A stretch of DNA of 64,000 nt from Treponema sp. (GTDB taxonomy: Bacteria > Spirochaetota > Spirochaetia > Treponematales > Treponemataceae), in the NCBI GenBank assembly GCA_017549025.1, contig JAFYWB010000029.1, forward strand, positions 1-64,000, given 5' to 3'. Both the position numbers and the translations under genes were made by a program. Under the pieces are notes generated by a model. That model did no database searches. It was not told where the DNA came from and saw only the letters and a program-made list of their open reading frames with translations. This document shows positions 35,647 through 45,209 of the stretch, piece by piece (position 1 is the stretch's first letter; each line of letters opens with the position of its first letter).

Positions 35647-38073
35647 TTATCTGTTAGTAATATTGAATGAAAGAACAAACTGCCATTCAGGTCCTTTTCC
35701 ATTCTGCCATGCAACCTTACCAGAGCGAACCTGGAAGGTATTAGCCAACATCATCCGCAAGGGGAACTGGGGCAATGAGAAACGGAAGCCAGGACCAAAG
35801 CTAAAGTATACGTCGTTGATATTCAAGTTTGTAAAGAAATTTCGAGGTGTATCCTTGATAACTGCTGCATCAAAGAAGAAATCCAAGGAGAATACACCAG
35901 GTGCAATAGGCATACGTAGCTCAACTGTATTGCTCCACAGGGCAAGTCCACGGTGGATATTGTAGAGGGAGCTCCATCCACGACCAGTAAACATTCCGTC
36001 GATGTACAGCTTGTTGGAATCACTGAGCTGTGAATTAGGAGTTGGCTCCACAAAGGAGAGACTGGTTAATCCTGCCAAAACGAACTTTAAGTTCCAAGTT
36101 TCTGATACGGGCAAGTCAAGCAAGGTGAAGTAAATCTCACCTTTTGTATCAGAGCTTAAGAAGAATTGTTTTTCCAAGCCAGGAATAAGTCCTGTCCAAG
36201 ACAACTGCTGCTTAGCAAACCAGCCCTTGGAAGGATCATAATTCAAATCTCTGTCATCTATAGAAAAGGCAACCCACAGGCTATTTTCCACTCCCCATCC
36301 CTTCTGATTGTCTGCAATCAAGGAATCAACAGGAGTATAGACGGAAGCATCGTAGAAATTACGTCCAATATTGCTGGTTACACCACCAGTAACAGAAAGA
36401 ATTGCAAAGTCTGGTGTCCAACGACGGCCCAAGGAGGCTGAAAAATCGATGGAAAGATTGTTGTAGTTCATGTAATACTCAGTATTATTTACAGAACCAT
36501 CAGGCAACACTACAGAACGCAGGGCATTGGAAAGATTATGGGAAACACCTGCACTAGCACTAAAGCTTACGGGCAAATCCATAAACCAAGAATCACCGTA
36601 GCTCAAGGCAACAGACTGACTATCAGTTGAAAGGGTTGTATTTGCAGAAATCAGCTTTCCGGTACCGAAAAGATTTGAGTCCTGCCACTTGAAGAACAAG
36701 GACACTGGGAAGGCATCTGGATCTGCAATTCCAGAGAAGGTAACACCAAACTCAATAGATGTGGTGGACTGCTCCTCCAGATTTAATACCAAATCAACCA
36801 GATTTTCCTCTGAACCAGGAACAATTTCAGGAACGATTGCAGAGAAGAACTGGAGATTATACAGATTTCGTAAGCCATTAGTAATCTTTGTCTTGGAGAA
36901 AATATCACCAGATTCAATGGGCAACTCCCGAAGAATAACGTAATCCTTTGTTTTTTCGTTTCCTGTAATAAAGATATTTTCAATATGACTTCTGGGATTT
37001 TCCATAATCATAAAGTTTACGGCAATCTGGCGTGTTTCTGTATTCTTGTTTTCCACGGGATTGAAATAGTTGGAGGTATAACCGTTTTCGTAATACAAAT
37101 CAGTTACAGCCACCATACCTTCCTGAAATTTACCCAAATTGAATACATCCCCATCCTGTAGCTTAATCAAGTTTCGCAGCTGTTCTGTGGAGAAAATAGT
37201 ATTTCCAGTAAAGGTTATTCCTGCAAAGGTATACTGGGAACCTTCCTGAATAACATACTGAATGAAAAGCTCGTCGCAATCGTCCTTTTCATTGTAGGTT
37301 ACGGTACGTACTACATCGAGAATCTCTACATCCATGTACCCGCGGTTCTGGTAGTAAGCCAAAATTGACTGCTTGTCTAGCTCCAGCTGGCTTTCCTGGA
37401 ATGACCCCTTGTTAAAGATACCTACAGTCTTCATGGAAAGGAGCCCTTTCAAGGTTTTGGAAGAAACCACCGAATTTCCCATAAAACTGATTTCTTTTAC
37501 TACTGTGGAGCGTCCCTCGGAAATGTTAAAGGTAACGATAATGCCACTTTCTGTTTCCTCTGTGGTGGAGGATACAAGAACATTTGTAAAACCTTTCTTA
37601 AGATACAAGTCACGAATGGCACGCTCATCAAGAAGAATTTTACTGGAATTGTAAATATCCTTTGCCTTGGTGGAAATGGCTTCCTTAAGCTCTGAGGCTC
37701 GAATGCTACGATTTCCGGAGAATTTTAGCTGAGCTACAAAGGGCTTTTCCACTACGGTAAATTCAATTACCACAGACGAGCCCTTGGCATCTCCAGGCAG
37801 GGCGATGGGAGATACATCTTCAAAGAAATCCAAGGCATACACCTTGTTCAATAGGTCGAGATAAAGCTCGTCAGTAAATTCCTTGCCAATGAAGGGAGCC
37901 GTGATACCATCCAGCTCCAAGGAATTGACGTTTTCCAACCCCTTAAAATCGATGTTTCTTATTTTCTTGCCGTAATACCAATTGTCATTAGTTTGGGCAA
38001 ACACAAAGGTGGAAAGAAGCAAGACCACGAAACAAACGAGAGTCCTACGAACAAAATCCCTGCAATTCATCAT
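35647..38073 (-). CDS. bamA: Outer membrane protein assembly factor BamA
   Basis: 808 aa. Signal peptide to about residue 27, then five POTRA repeats (about 35-440; IRNIDFKGLENV, VAQLKFSGNRSI, VKEISFMGNSVV, FAGITFTGNTIF and IENIFITGNEKT mark the strands) and a 16-strand barrel. The lid-lock motif is present as GRGW in DGMFTGRGWSS. Inserts outer-membrane proteins. The last residues are FNITNR, so the protein does not end in Phe as many BamA proteins do. AAGGA lies before the ATG, 9 nt after tamB. Confidence 0.95.
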   Translation of the reverse strand: MMNCRDFVRRTLVCFVVLLLSTFVFAQTNDNWYYGKKIRNIDFKGLENVNSLELDGITAPFIGKEFTDELYLDLLNKVYALDFFEDVSPIALPGDAKGSSVVIEFTVVEKPFVAQLKFSGNRSIRASELKEAISTKAKDIYNSSKILLDERAIRDLYLKKGFTNVLVSSTTEETESGIIVTFNISEGRSTVVKEISFMGNSVVSSKTLKGLLSMKTVGIFNKGSFQESQLELDKQSILAYYQNRGYMDVEILDVVRTVTYNEKDDCDELFIQYVIQEGSQYTFAGITFTGNTIFSTEQLRNLIKLQDGDVFNLGKFQEGMVAVTDLYYENGYTSNYFNPVENKNTETRQIAVNFMIMENPRSHIENIFITGNEKTKDYVILRELPIESGDIFSKTKITNGLRNLYNLQFFSAIVPEIVPGSEENLVDLVLNLEEQSTTSIEFGVTFSGIADPDAFPVSLFFKWQDSNLFGTGKLISANTTLSTDSQSVALSYGDSWFMDLPVSFSASAGVSHNLSNALRSVVLPDGSVNNTEYYMNYNNLSIDFSASLGRRWTPDFAILSVTGGVTSNIGRNFYDASVYTPVDSLIADNQKGWGVENSLWVAFSIDDRDLNYDPSKGWFAKQQLSWTGLIPGLEKQFFLSSDTKGEIYFTLLDLPVSETWNLKFVLAGLTSLSFVEPTPNSQLSDSNKLYIDGMFTGRGWSSLYNIHRGLALWSNTVELRMPIAPGVFSLDFFFDAAVIKDTPRNFFTNLNINDVYFSFGPGFRFSLPQFPLRMMLANTFQVRSGKVAWQNGKGPEWQFVLSFNITNR

Positions 38074-38082
38074 ACAATATCC

Positions 38083-41000
38083 TTATAAAGAAAATTTCCA
38101 TGAAAGGCTGATGGATGTTGATGGAACCCAAAGATATTGGGCATTTTCCATATCAGGTGCCATACTCCAACGAATAGCACCAAATGGAGAGTCCATCTCC
38201 AAACCAATTTCTGGCTGGAATCTTAGTCCAGAACTTGTTCCATCCTCCAATGCCTTTTTTTCGTCGTAGGCAAAATGGAGCATGGCATCAGCATAAATGG
38301 AACTTCCGAAATACTTACCTATGTAAACAGTGGTGTTATCAAAAAAGTTACCGATTGTAAGCTTTTTATTTTCTTCATCAGTAGTGAGCCACTGTTTGAG
38401 ACTGTTTTGCAATCCCATGGTTCTCAAGGAGAATATATCAAAATTAAGGAAATCACGCAATGCATTTTCAATTTTGCGTAATACCAAGAGATTGAACCCA
38501 TAATCTACACCAGAAAGAATTACATCCAATCCACTTTGAACATCTGCCGTAAGGGCTTGCCCCAAAATGGTCATAAGCTCTATTTCAGATTTTGGTGGCG
38601 AAGAGCTATAGGTTGGATTGAAGGCACTGAGACGCTGGTTTTCTGCAGACAAGGTGATTCTCACTGGCTCTCCATTTTGGTCGTGCTCACGGATTTCTGC
38701 CCGTACCGTAATGATGGGATCCAAGGAATCTGTTTCTGTAAATACCACTCGTCCTTCACGCAGATAGAAGTTTCGATTAAGGTAGGTAATCTCTCCACCT
38801 CGCAACACAATATCACTGTCTATAACATACGAATTAGCACTAGAATCAAAACGGAAGGAGCCTTTTGTATTAGGTGCAATGAGGCCACGAAGCACTGGAT
38901 CAAAAAAGAGTTCAACATGCTGACCTGTGGTAATACCGATATCTAAAGTTGTAGTAAATTTTCCACGTGATGTGGTATACACGAGACCTTCTTGACGGGT
39001 ATTTTCTCCTCGGATTCCACTGGAAATAATGTCGATATCCACGTTGTCCACAAAGAAACGTCCAATAATGTCTATACCTGTCATAGTCACTGCTATATCA
39101 AGGTTACAAGTGGAATCTCCTTCTATAAGAATTGAAGGTGCAGAAGAAGTTTTTGACGGAATATTTATCCGAGCAGGAACCATTACGTTGGTAGGAGTAT
39201 TAATGTCCAAGGTAAGCACATCCAGTACCCAGCGGTCCATAACCAACCGTAAGTCAAGATAGGCACAGCCATCGGCAATATCAAAATATACCTTATCCAG
39301 CAACAACTCATTGTCTTGGAACGTAATTACAGCCTCTGGTGCAATCATTAACTCAGGAACATAATCGGGACAGTTAATCGTTAATTTGGTGGCTAAAAGC
39401 TGTCCAGTAAATTGTGGGTCTGCCAGAATACCACCTATGTGCAGGTTTCCTGTTAAATGACCACCATGGAGCATGATATAGGGAAAGGAAACCAAGCTGG
39501 TGAATTTTGACAGATCAGAGGAAATATCACGCAGCTGAATATCCAGTAATTCCTCAGAAGCTCGTCCCTGCACCACGGCATGGAGGGGCAGCCGTCCAGA
39601 AAGGTTCATGTTGATAAAGCCGTCTTCTGTAATGGAGCCAGAAATACCCAAGTCGTTCTTGGAATCCACCAGAATAAAGCCTGGAATTCGCATCAGATTT
39701 AGCTCCACTGTCTCTGGATTCTTGAAGAAGTTTCCGCCTAATTCAGCACGAGCGTCCACAGAAATCATTTCTGGCAGGCCACGAGCCAAGGTGGAAACAA
39801 TGCCCACAAAGCCATCATTGTTATCTGATGCCATGACAGTATTTCCATTGTTCATAAGGCTCATTTCAGACTGAGAGCTGGTTATATTTACATCTACAGG
39901 AACTTGGATTGAATACAGGCTACCTAAGTTTGTCTCGTATTCAGCATGGAGAGCACCAGAAAAATTAGAAAGTGAGAAATTTGCAAAGATATTTCTAATA
40001 TATTGATTGCCAATCTGTACTTCTCCCCCATCTAAAAATAACTCTCCGTCCTCCAAACGAGAATGAGCCGTCACTGTTAAGGGAACACCACCAAAGGAAA
40101 TGGATGAAGGAGCCACATCCACGGAAATATAGGGATTTTCTATGGTTCCCATGGCATTGATTGTTGCGGTTACCACATTTTCTTCGTTTTGCATGGTACG
40201 GAAACGAGCCATGGGCAAATTATTCACATCGATTGTGGCTGAAAAATAAACATCGTTCAAGAAATTCAGCTGGGAAAAATCCTTTTGGTCTGGATTTGAA
40301 AAGCTCATTCCAATGTTATAAGCCTCGGTGGAAAGAGCATTGGCAAGGGTTAAGTTCAAACCAGCTGTGTCGATTCTGCCTTGAGAAAAATTCCACATGA
40401 TTCCACCAGAACCATCCAGCGTGGAAACATCATCTTGAAACAAGAAATTTTCCAACAGGAAGCCGTAGCTTGAAACTTGTCCAGACAGAGAAAGCACTGG
40501 ATTAGTGAACATCAAGTTGGAAACTTCCGACAGACTTAAATCTGCCACATCAACCCTGAATCCTGCCAAATTGTTTCGAGGAACAAAGCCACTTGTTTCA
40601 AGGGAGCACAAAACCATTGCAGAACCAAGAGAAATGGGCAATTCCTTCATTTGCAGCTGACCTTCTAGCAAGTTCTCCACTCCATCGAGGGACAGCGAGG
40701 CCATTAGTCCATAGCTTCCAGTAAGGTTCAACCAAGAGCCAAAGGTATAGGAGCCAGCCAAAGAATAAGGCACTGCATTTACAGAAAGCTCAGCATTGAA
40801 CAGAGCCTGGGTATAACCTTCGTCCAAATCAACACCCGCCGTTAGCTGCACCTCTTGTCCTGCAAAAAGCAGGTCAAATTGAGAAATGTTGACGGTGTTT
40901 TCGTTTCCCGTAAAGGAAAAAATAAGCAGGTTGTCGTCGTTAGTTGCATCTGCCAAAATCCAGTAATCCACGTTGTAGCTGATAGAAGAAAGATCTGTAG

Positions 41001-42675
41001 CAAGATACAGCTCGTTGGTGGTAACGTAGGACGAAAGGGTTTTTGCCACAGAATCCAATGACTCCCGCTGCTGCTGTTTGGCAAAAAAAGAAGCCACATT
41101 TACGGCGGAATCTAAGAAGAAGTCGTTTATCCCCAAATTGGCCTGAATATAGGGCTTATTCTCGTTCAAAATGCTTCCCGAAAGCCGTATTATCCCTGGC
41201 ACACCAAAATCAATGTGGGAATAATCCGAGGCCTCAAACTCAAAGTCCAAGGATTGTGCTTCTTGGTCGGGAATCATGGTAAGCTGGAGAGCGGTAAAGC
41301 TCCGATCTCCGTAATACAGCTGGGGAATAAAGCAGGTAAAACCACGGTCAAGGGCATCAATATACATTTCTGCAGAAACGTCACCACTACCGGGCACCGT
41401 AAAGCGCTCCAAAAAGGCAAAGCCCGATGCCTGCAGATTGGGAATATTCAGCATTCCTTCCAGAGAAAAGTCTAGGTTCTTGTTGCTGACCTGTAAGCTT
41501 TTCACAATCACATCAGTGGAATTTCCTACAACATCATAGTCCAGCTCCAAGCCACCATTCAACAAGTCCACCGACAACAACTGCTCTGGAAGAAAAATCC
41601 CACCTACAGCCTCATAATCAAAGGCCAAGGACGTAGTATCCAGCTGGAACTGGTAGTTTCCAGAAATGGTGGTACCACGAATCTTTTCCAGCAGAGGAAT
41701 TTCCCTTTTAATCCGCAGGAAGGAAAAGGGATCGAATGCATCCATCTGGGCACGAACCTGCAGCTGACTTGATTCCAGATTCATCTGAGCCATGAGCCAC
41801 AGGGGAATATTTCCCTGCATGGTGGACACCGTTACAACATCTTGATTGTATTCAGCAAAGAAGCTGGTTCTGGCCAGAGAAAAATCTGGGGAAGACACAG
41901 AAGCAAGAGTAAAGCCTACGGTGCTACCGTCCAGCTGAGGCAAGATAGAAGCGTCAAAGGAAAAGGCCATTGAAATATCTTTAACCGACTTTTGGAGCTC
42001 CAGTGGCAGAGAAGCTAGCAAGGCATTTTGCAAGGTAACACGGCTTGAGCCATTGCCCTGGGCAGACAAAAATCCTTGGGAAGCAGTATCAGACACGGCA
42101 ATGTCATTAAAGGATACCAGCACGTCCATCAAATTGTCACGATAATGAAGGTTTACATCACGAATATCTACGGCAAAGGGCAAGGAAATAGCTGCCATGG
42201 CTTTTATTTCAGCAGTCTCGCCTTCTTTTTGAACCTTTTCTGTGGGATTTTCAGTTTCGCTGGACACAAGATTCATGAGCTTTTCCACCAGCCGACTGCT
42301 TTTCATTGCATCGTATTCCAGAGTAATGCCAGAAATGGTAAGCTCGGAAAAGGCTCCCTGAATGTCTCCCGAAAGCAAACGAAGCAGATTGTAGGAAAGG
42401 TTGGCCTTACGGATTGAAAGCACTGGAATTTTTGTTTCTCCGTCGTAAACCTCTATACCTTTGATGCGAAAAACTGATAGAATGGCTGGAGAAAGTGAGT
42501 CATAGGATACCACCAAGCCTGTCTTTGATTCCACCATAGCCAAAAATTCACCACGATATGCTTCCAGCTGCTGGGAAAACCCACGGATTGCAGGACGCAC
42601 CAGTGCTAGGGCTACGAGAATCATTGAGAAAAAAAGAATACTGCTGACGCCGATCTTGACGACTTTAGACTTCAT
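38083..42675 (-). CDS. tamB: TamB/AsmA-like translocation assembly protein
   Basis: 1530 aa. One N-terminal membrane anchor (ILFFSMILVALALVRPA), then a very long beta-rich repetitive region (beta-taco) that could span the periplasm, and the C-terminal DUF490 domain (about 1150-1530; LRGEITYLNRNFYLREGRVVFTETDSLDP and SAENQRLSAFNP). TamB-type proteins are associated with lipid transport between membranes and with barrel assembly. It lies 9 nt upstream of bamA, as TP0325 does in T. pallidum. No ribosome site: TATCTT lies 6 nt before the ATG. Confidence 0.93.
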   Translation of the reverse strand: MKSKVVKIGVSSILFFSMILVALALVRPAIRGFSQQLEAYRGEFLAMVESKTGLVVSYDSLSPAILSVFRIKGIEVYDGETKIPVLSIRKANLSYNLLRLLSGDIQGAFSELTISGITLEYDAMKSSRLVEKLMNLVSSETENPTEKVQKEGETAEIKAMAAISLPFAVDIRDVNLHYRDNLMDVLVSFNDIAVSDTASQGFLSAQGNGSSRVTLQNALLASLPLELQKSVKDISMAFSFDASILPQLDGSTVGFTLASVSSPDFSLARTSFFAEYNQDVVTVSTMQGNIPLWLMAQMNLESSQLQVRAQMDAFDPFSFLRIKREIPLLEKIRGTTISGNYQFQLDTTSLAFDYEAVGGIFLPEQLLSVDLLNGGLELDYDVVGNSTDVIVKSLQVSNKNLDFSLEGMLNIPNLQASGFAFLERFTVPGSGDVSAEMYIDALDRGFTCFIPQLYYGDRSFTALQLTMIPDQEAQSLDFEFEASDYSHIDFGVPGIIRLSGSILNENKPYIQANLGINDFFLDSAVNVASFFAKQQQRESLDSVAKTLSSYVTTNELYLATDLSSISYNVDYWILADATNDDNLLIFSFTGNENTVNISQFDLLFAGQEVQLTAGVDLDEGYTQALFNAELSVNAVPYSLAGSYTFGSWLNLTGSYGLMASLSLDGVENLLEGQLQMKELPISLGSAMVLCSLETSGFVPRNNLAGFRVDVADLSLSEVSNLMFTNPVLSLSGQVSSYGFLLENFLFQDDVSTLDGSGGIMWNFSQGRIDTAGLNLTLANALSTEAYNIGMSFSNPDQKDFSQLNFLNDVYFSATIDVNNLPMARFRTMQNEENVVTATINAMGTIENPYISVDVAPSSISFGGVPLTVTAHSRLEDGELFLDGGEVQIGNQYIRNIFANFSLSNFSGALHAEYETNLGSLYSIQVPVDVNITSSQSEMSLMNNGNTVMASDNNDGFVGIVSTLARGLPEMISVDARAELGGNFFKNPETVELNLMRIPGFILVDSKNDLGISGSITEDGFINMNLSGRLPLHAVVQGRASEELLDIQLRDISSDLSKFTSLVSFPYIMLHGGHLTGNLHIGGILADPQFTGQLLATKLTINCPDYVPELMIAPEAVITFQDNELLLDKVYFDIADGCAYLDLRLVMDRWVLDVLTLDINTPTNVMVPARINIPSKTSSAPSILIEGDSTCNLDIAVTMTGIDIIGRFFVDNVDIDIISSGIRGENTRQEGLVYTTSRGKFTTTLDIGITTGQHVELFFDPVLRGLIAPNTKGSFRFDSSANSYVIDSDIVLRGGEITYLNRNFYLREGRVVFTETDSLDPIITVRAEIREHDQNGEPVRITLSAENQRLSAFNPTYSSSPPKSEIELMTILGQALTADVQSGLDVILSGVDYGFNLLVLRKIENALRDFLNFDIFSLRTMGLQNSLKQWLTTDEENKKLTIGNFFDNTTVYIGKYFGSSIYADAMLHFAYDEKKALEDGTSSGLRFQPEIGLEMDSPFGAIRWSMAPDMENAQYLWVPSTSISLSWKFSL

Positions 42676-42735
42676 GTGGCTAAGATATCCTATTCTACAC
42701 TATAGTAAATTTCGGAAAAAAATGGTAGGTCTATC
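42676..42735. promoter_or_regulatory. Divergent promoter region tamB / tmk
   Basis: Minus: TATCTT at 42682-42687, 6 nt before the tamB ATG. Plus: TATAGT at 42701-42706, about 29 nt before the tmk GTG start, which has an AGGT ribosome-like site. The -35 boxes are poor. Confidence 0.4.
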
Positions 42736-43368
42736 GTGATATTAAAGAATTTCATTGTTTTTGAAGGCATTGACGGAGCTGGCACCACCACTCAACAAAA
42801 GCTGCTGCAAAAAAAATTACAGGCCGAATTTCCCCAGGTACAATGTCATTGCACAGCGGAACCCACCACAGGGGCCACAGGAAAATTTCTTCGTAGCCTC
42901 CTGAAGGGCGATTTTCAAGCCACAGCCCAAACTGCAGCCTACCTCTTTGCTGCCGACCGCCAGGAGCATCTTGCAGCTCCCGGAGGCATAGTGGAATTGT
43001 GCAACAATGGGGTTCTGGTCGTCAGTGACCGCTACCTTTTTTCCAGTCTTGCCTACCAAAGTGCCACCTGTGGCCCAGAGCTTCCCCGCCTGCTGAACAG
43101 CCAATTTCCTCTGCCGGAATATCTTTTCTACTTTGATATAGAGCCTAGCCAATCATTAAAACGCATTACACGGCGCGGTGTTACGGAAATCTATGAAAAC
43201 CAGCTTTTTTTGGAGTCCACCTTGAAGGAATATCGCAAGGTAATTCAAGAATATGAGAAAATGGATACAGGCATGAAGATTATCAGAATCGATGCTTCCC
43301 AAAGCCTAGAAAAAGTGGAGGAAAATATCTGGAGTGCATTGAAAAATATGCCGATACTACAGGGGTGA
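42736..43368 (+). CDS. tmk: Thymidylate kinase
   Basis: 210 aa from GTG. It phosphorylates dTMP to dTDP. P-loop FEGIDGAGTTTQQ at residues 9-21, then DRY motif in VSDRYLFSSLAYQ near 96, and a LID-like RRGVTEIYE near 152. The P-loop lacks the Lys-Ser/Thr pair in its usual form (GAGTTTQ in place of GxGKTT), as in several spirochete TMKs that use the LID Arg instead. The stop overlaps the next start (GTGA), and a four-gene operon follows. Confidence 0.9.
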   Translation: MILKNFIVFEGIDGAGTTTQQKLLQKKLQAEFPQVQCHCTAEPTTGATGKFLRSLLKGDFQATAQTAAYLFAADRQEHLAAPGGIVELCNNGVLVVSDRYLFSSLAYQSATCGPELPRLLNSQFPLPEYLFYFDIEPSQSLKRITRRGVTEIYENQLFLESTLKEYRKVIQEYEKMDTGMKIIRIDASQSLEKVEENIWSALKNMPILQG

Positions 43369-44021
43369 AGTACCCACAACAGCCTTTTGCAAAAAAAAGA
43401 TTTTTCTCTTCCACCACAAAACTTTGTGTAGCTGTGGCTCTCTTTTTATGCCTTTCTATCAGCACAGGCTTTTCCTACTATGTGGTGTACAAGGAGCAAT
43501 TTTATCGTCTTTTCCACGTGCATTACCAGCAGTATCCTGATGATGTAATCGAAAACATCTATTGGCTGGAAAAGGCGGTAAAGGCAGATTTCTGCAATCC
43601 ACGCAATGCCCTTGCAAAAATTACTGACGAAAAAGACTGGGAAAAATATCGCTATCTTTTTATGATGCATATAAATCTCAAGCTCATCGAGCAGCACATG
43701 AGACTGGCAGCCACCTTTGACAAGGAAGTTGCCTATTTTTATGAGGCTCCCTGGAAGGAACAATATCTGAGGGATTTGGAAAAGGCTGAGCAATGCTTCC
43801 AAACAGGACTTGTGTATTGGCAAGAAGCAAAATTGTGGGCAGAAAAGGCCAGCACCGGAAATTTCCAGTTCCTGTACCTTACAGATATCCAGAATTGGGA
43901 GGATGAGCGGTACCGCATTGCCAATGGAGAGCTGAACTACGAAAAAATCCTCACCAGAGAGCTGAATCGCCTCACAAAAGTTCGTGAAACCTTTCTTGCA
44001 ATGGATGAAGAAACCTATTAA
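43365..44021 (+). CDS. Single-span membrane protein of unknown function
   Basis: 218 aa, GTG start overlapping tmk by 4 bp. One hydrophobic segment (about 19-41, KLCVAVALFLCLSISTGFSYY) after a basic N-terminus suggests an N-in, C-out anchor with about 175 helical residues outside. The outer part is rich in aromatic and charged residues and looks like repeated helical hairpins (YLRDLEKAEQCFQTGLVYWQEAKLWAEKA resembles a TPR unit). No family recognised. It may be part of a conserved treponemal cluster with tmk. Confidence 0.7.
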   Translation: MKYPQQPFAKKRFFSSTTKLCVAVALFLCLSISTGFSYYVVYKEQFYRLFHVHYQQYPDDVIENIYWLEKAVKADFCNPRNALAKITDEKDWEKYRYLFMMHINLKLIEQHMRLAATFDKEVAYFYEAPWKEQYLRDLEKAEQCFQTGLVYWQEAKLWAEKASTGNFQFLYLTDIQNWEDERYRIANGELNYEKILTRELNRLTKVRETFLAMDEETY

Positions 44022-44030
44022 AATAGGTTC

Positions 44031-45209
44031 ATGACACAGGACATTTTCACCATTCAATATCCACAAATCTCTGTGGGAACAGAAAAAACCGACATTCTTT
44101 TCTACAATTCCCCAGAGCTTGATTCTTTGATGAGTTTTCTCTCCCCAAACGATGGCCTTAACAGAATCTTTGTAACTGATTCCACCATCATTTCCCTGCC
44201 TTCACTTAAGGTGCTGGCAAAGGATTTTTTAATCTCAGCAGAAGCCCTTTCTACAGGAATTCCTCCCCGTTCAGTTTTTAGAAGGGGTAACAACACACTG
44301 GTAATTCTTGGTGCAGGAGAAAGCTTCAAAACCATAGAAAACGTATTATTTATCATACAAACTGCTTTGGAATCAGGCTTGCAGCGTTCCAGCGTCTTTG
44401 TGGGCATTGGCGGTGGCGTTATTTGCGACATGACAGCCTTTGCTTCCTCCATTTTCAAGCGGGGAGCCAAGCTGGAATTGGTGCCCACCACTCTTTTAGC
44501 CATGGTGGATGCGGCGGTAGGCGGAAAGACTGGCTGCGATTTTGACAGCTTTAAAAACATGATTGGTACTTTTTATCCTGCAAAGCGGCTTCATGTTTTT
44601 AGCGACTTCCTCCAAACCCTGCCTCCAGAAGAATATCGCTCTGGCCTTGCAGAAACCTTAAAGACAGCCCTGCTCTACGCTCCAAAGCTGTTTCACATTA
44701 TGCAAAACCAAAAGGATGAGGTGCTTGCTCGTGAAACTGACTTGGTACGTCAGATTATTCGTCGTTGCGTTATTGCCAAGGCCAGCATTGTAGAAAAGGA
44801 TTTGACAGAAACAGGCTTGAGAATGCAGCTGAATCTTGGTCATACCTTTGCCCACGCCCTAGAAACTACTGCAGGTTTGGGAGCCATTCCCCACGGAGAT
44901 GCGGTTGCTTGGGGAATTGGTCGAGCACTACAATTGTCCGTGAACTTAGGATTGTGCGAAGAAGAATACCGACAAGAGGTTGACCAGGTTTTGGAAAGCT
45001 ATGGCTGGTGCAGAACAGCCTACCATCCCGTGCTGGAAGGAAAGGTTTCTCCAGAAGAAGCTGGGGATGTCTTACTGTCTGCCATGAAAAAGGACAAGAA
45101 AAACAGCAATGCCACCGTTCGTTTTATCCTGCAGCGGGAAATCAACAGTACCGTTATTCAAGAAGTGCCTGACGATAAGATTCTTGCAGTATTGGAAGCA
45201 AAACCATGA
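44031..45209 (+). CDS. aroB: 3-dehydroquinate synthase
   Basis: 392 aa. Second step of the shikimate pathway (DAHP to 3-dehydroquinate), NAD+ and metal dependent. Motifs: VGIGGGVICDMTAFAS (NAD-binding), VPTTLLAMVDAAVGGKTG, EEYRSGLAETLKTALL and the metal-binding LNLGHTFAHALET near residue 265. All key residues look present, although the R.G.. start is variable. The gene begins 9 nt after the membrane protein gene and ends in a 4-bp overlap with the cysteine desulfurase gene. It indicates aromatic amino acid synthesis, unlike T. pallidum. Confidence 0.93.
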   Translation: MTQDIFTIQYPQISVGTEKTDILFYNSPELDSLMSFLSPNDGLNRIFVTDSTIISLPSLKVLAKDFLISAEALSTGIPPRSVFRRGNNTLVILGAGESFKTIENVLFIIQTALESGLQRSSVFVGIGGGVICDMTAFASSIFKRGAKLELVPTTLLAMVDAAVGGKTGCDFDSFKNMIGTFYPAKRLHVFSDFLQTLPPEEYRSGLAETLKTALLYAPKLFHIMQNQKDEVLARETDLVRQIIRRCVIAKASIVEKDLTETGLRMQLNLGHTFAHALETTAGLGAIPHGDAVAWGIGRALQLSVNLGLCEEEYRQEVDQVLESYGWCRTAYHPVLEGKVSPEEAGDVLLSAMKKDKKNSNATVRFILQREINSTVIQEVPDDKILAVLEAKP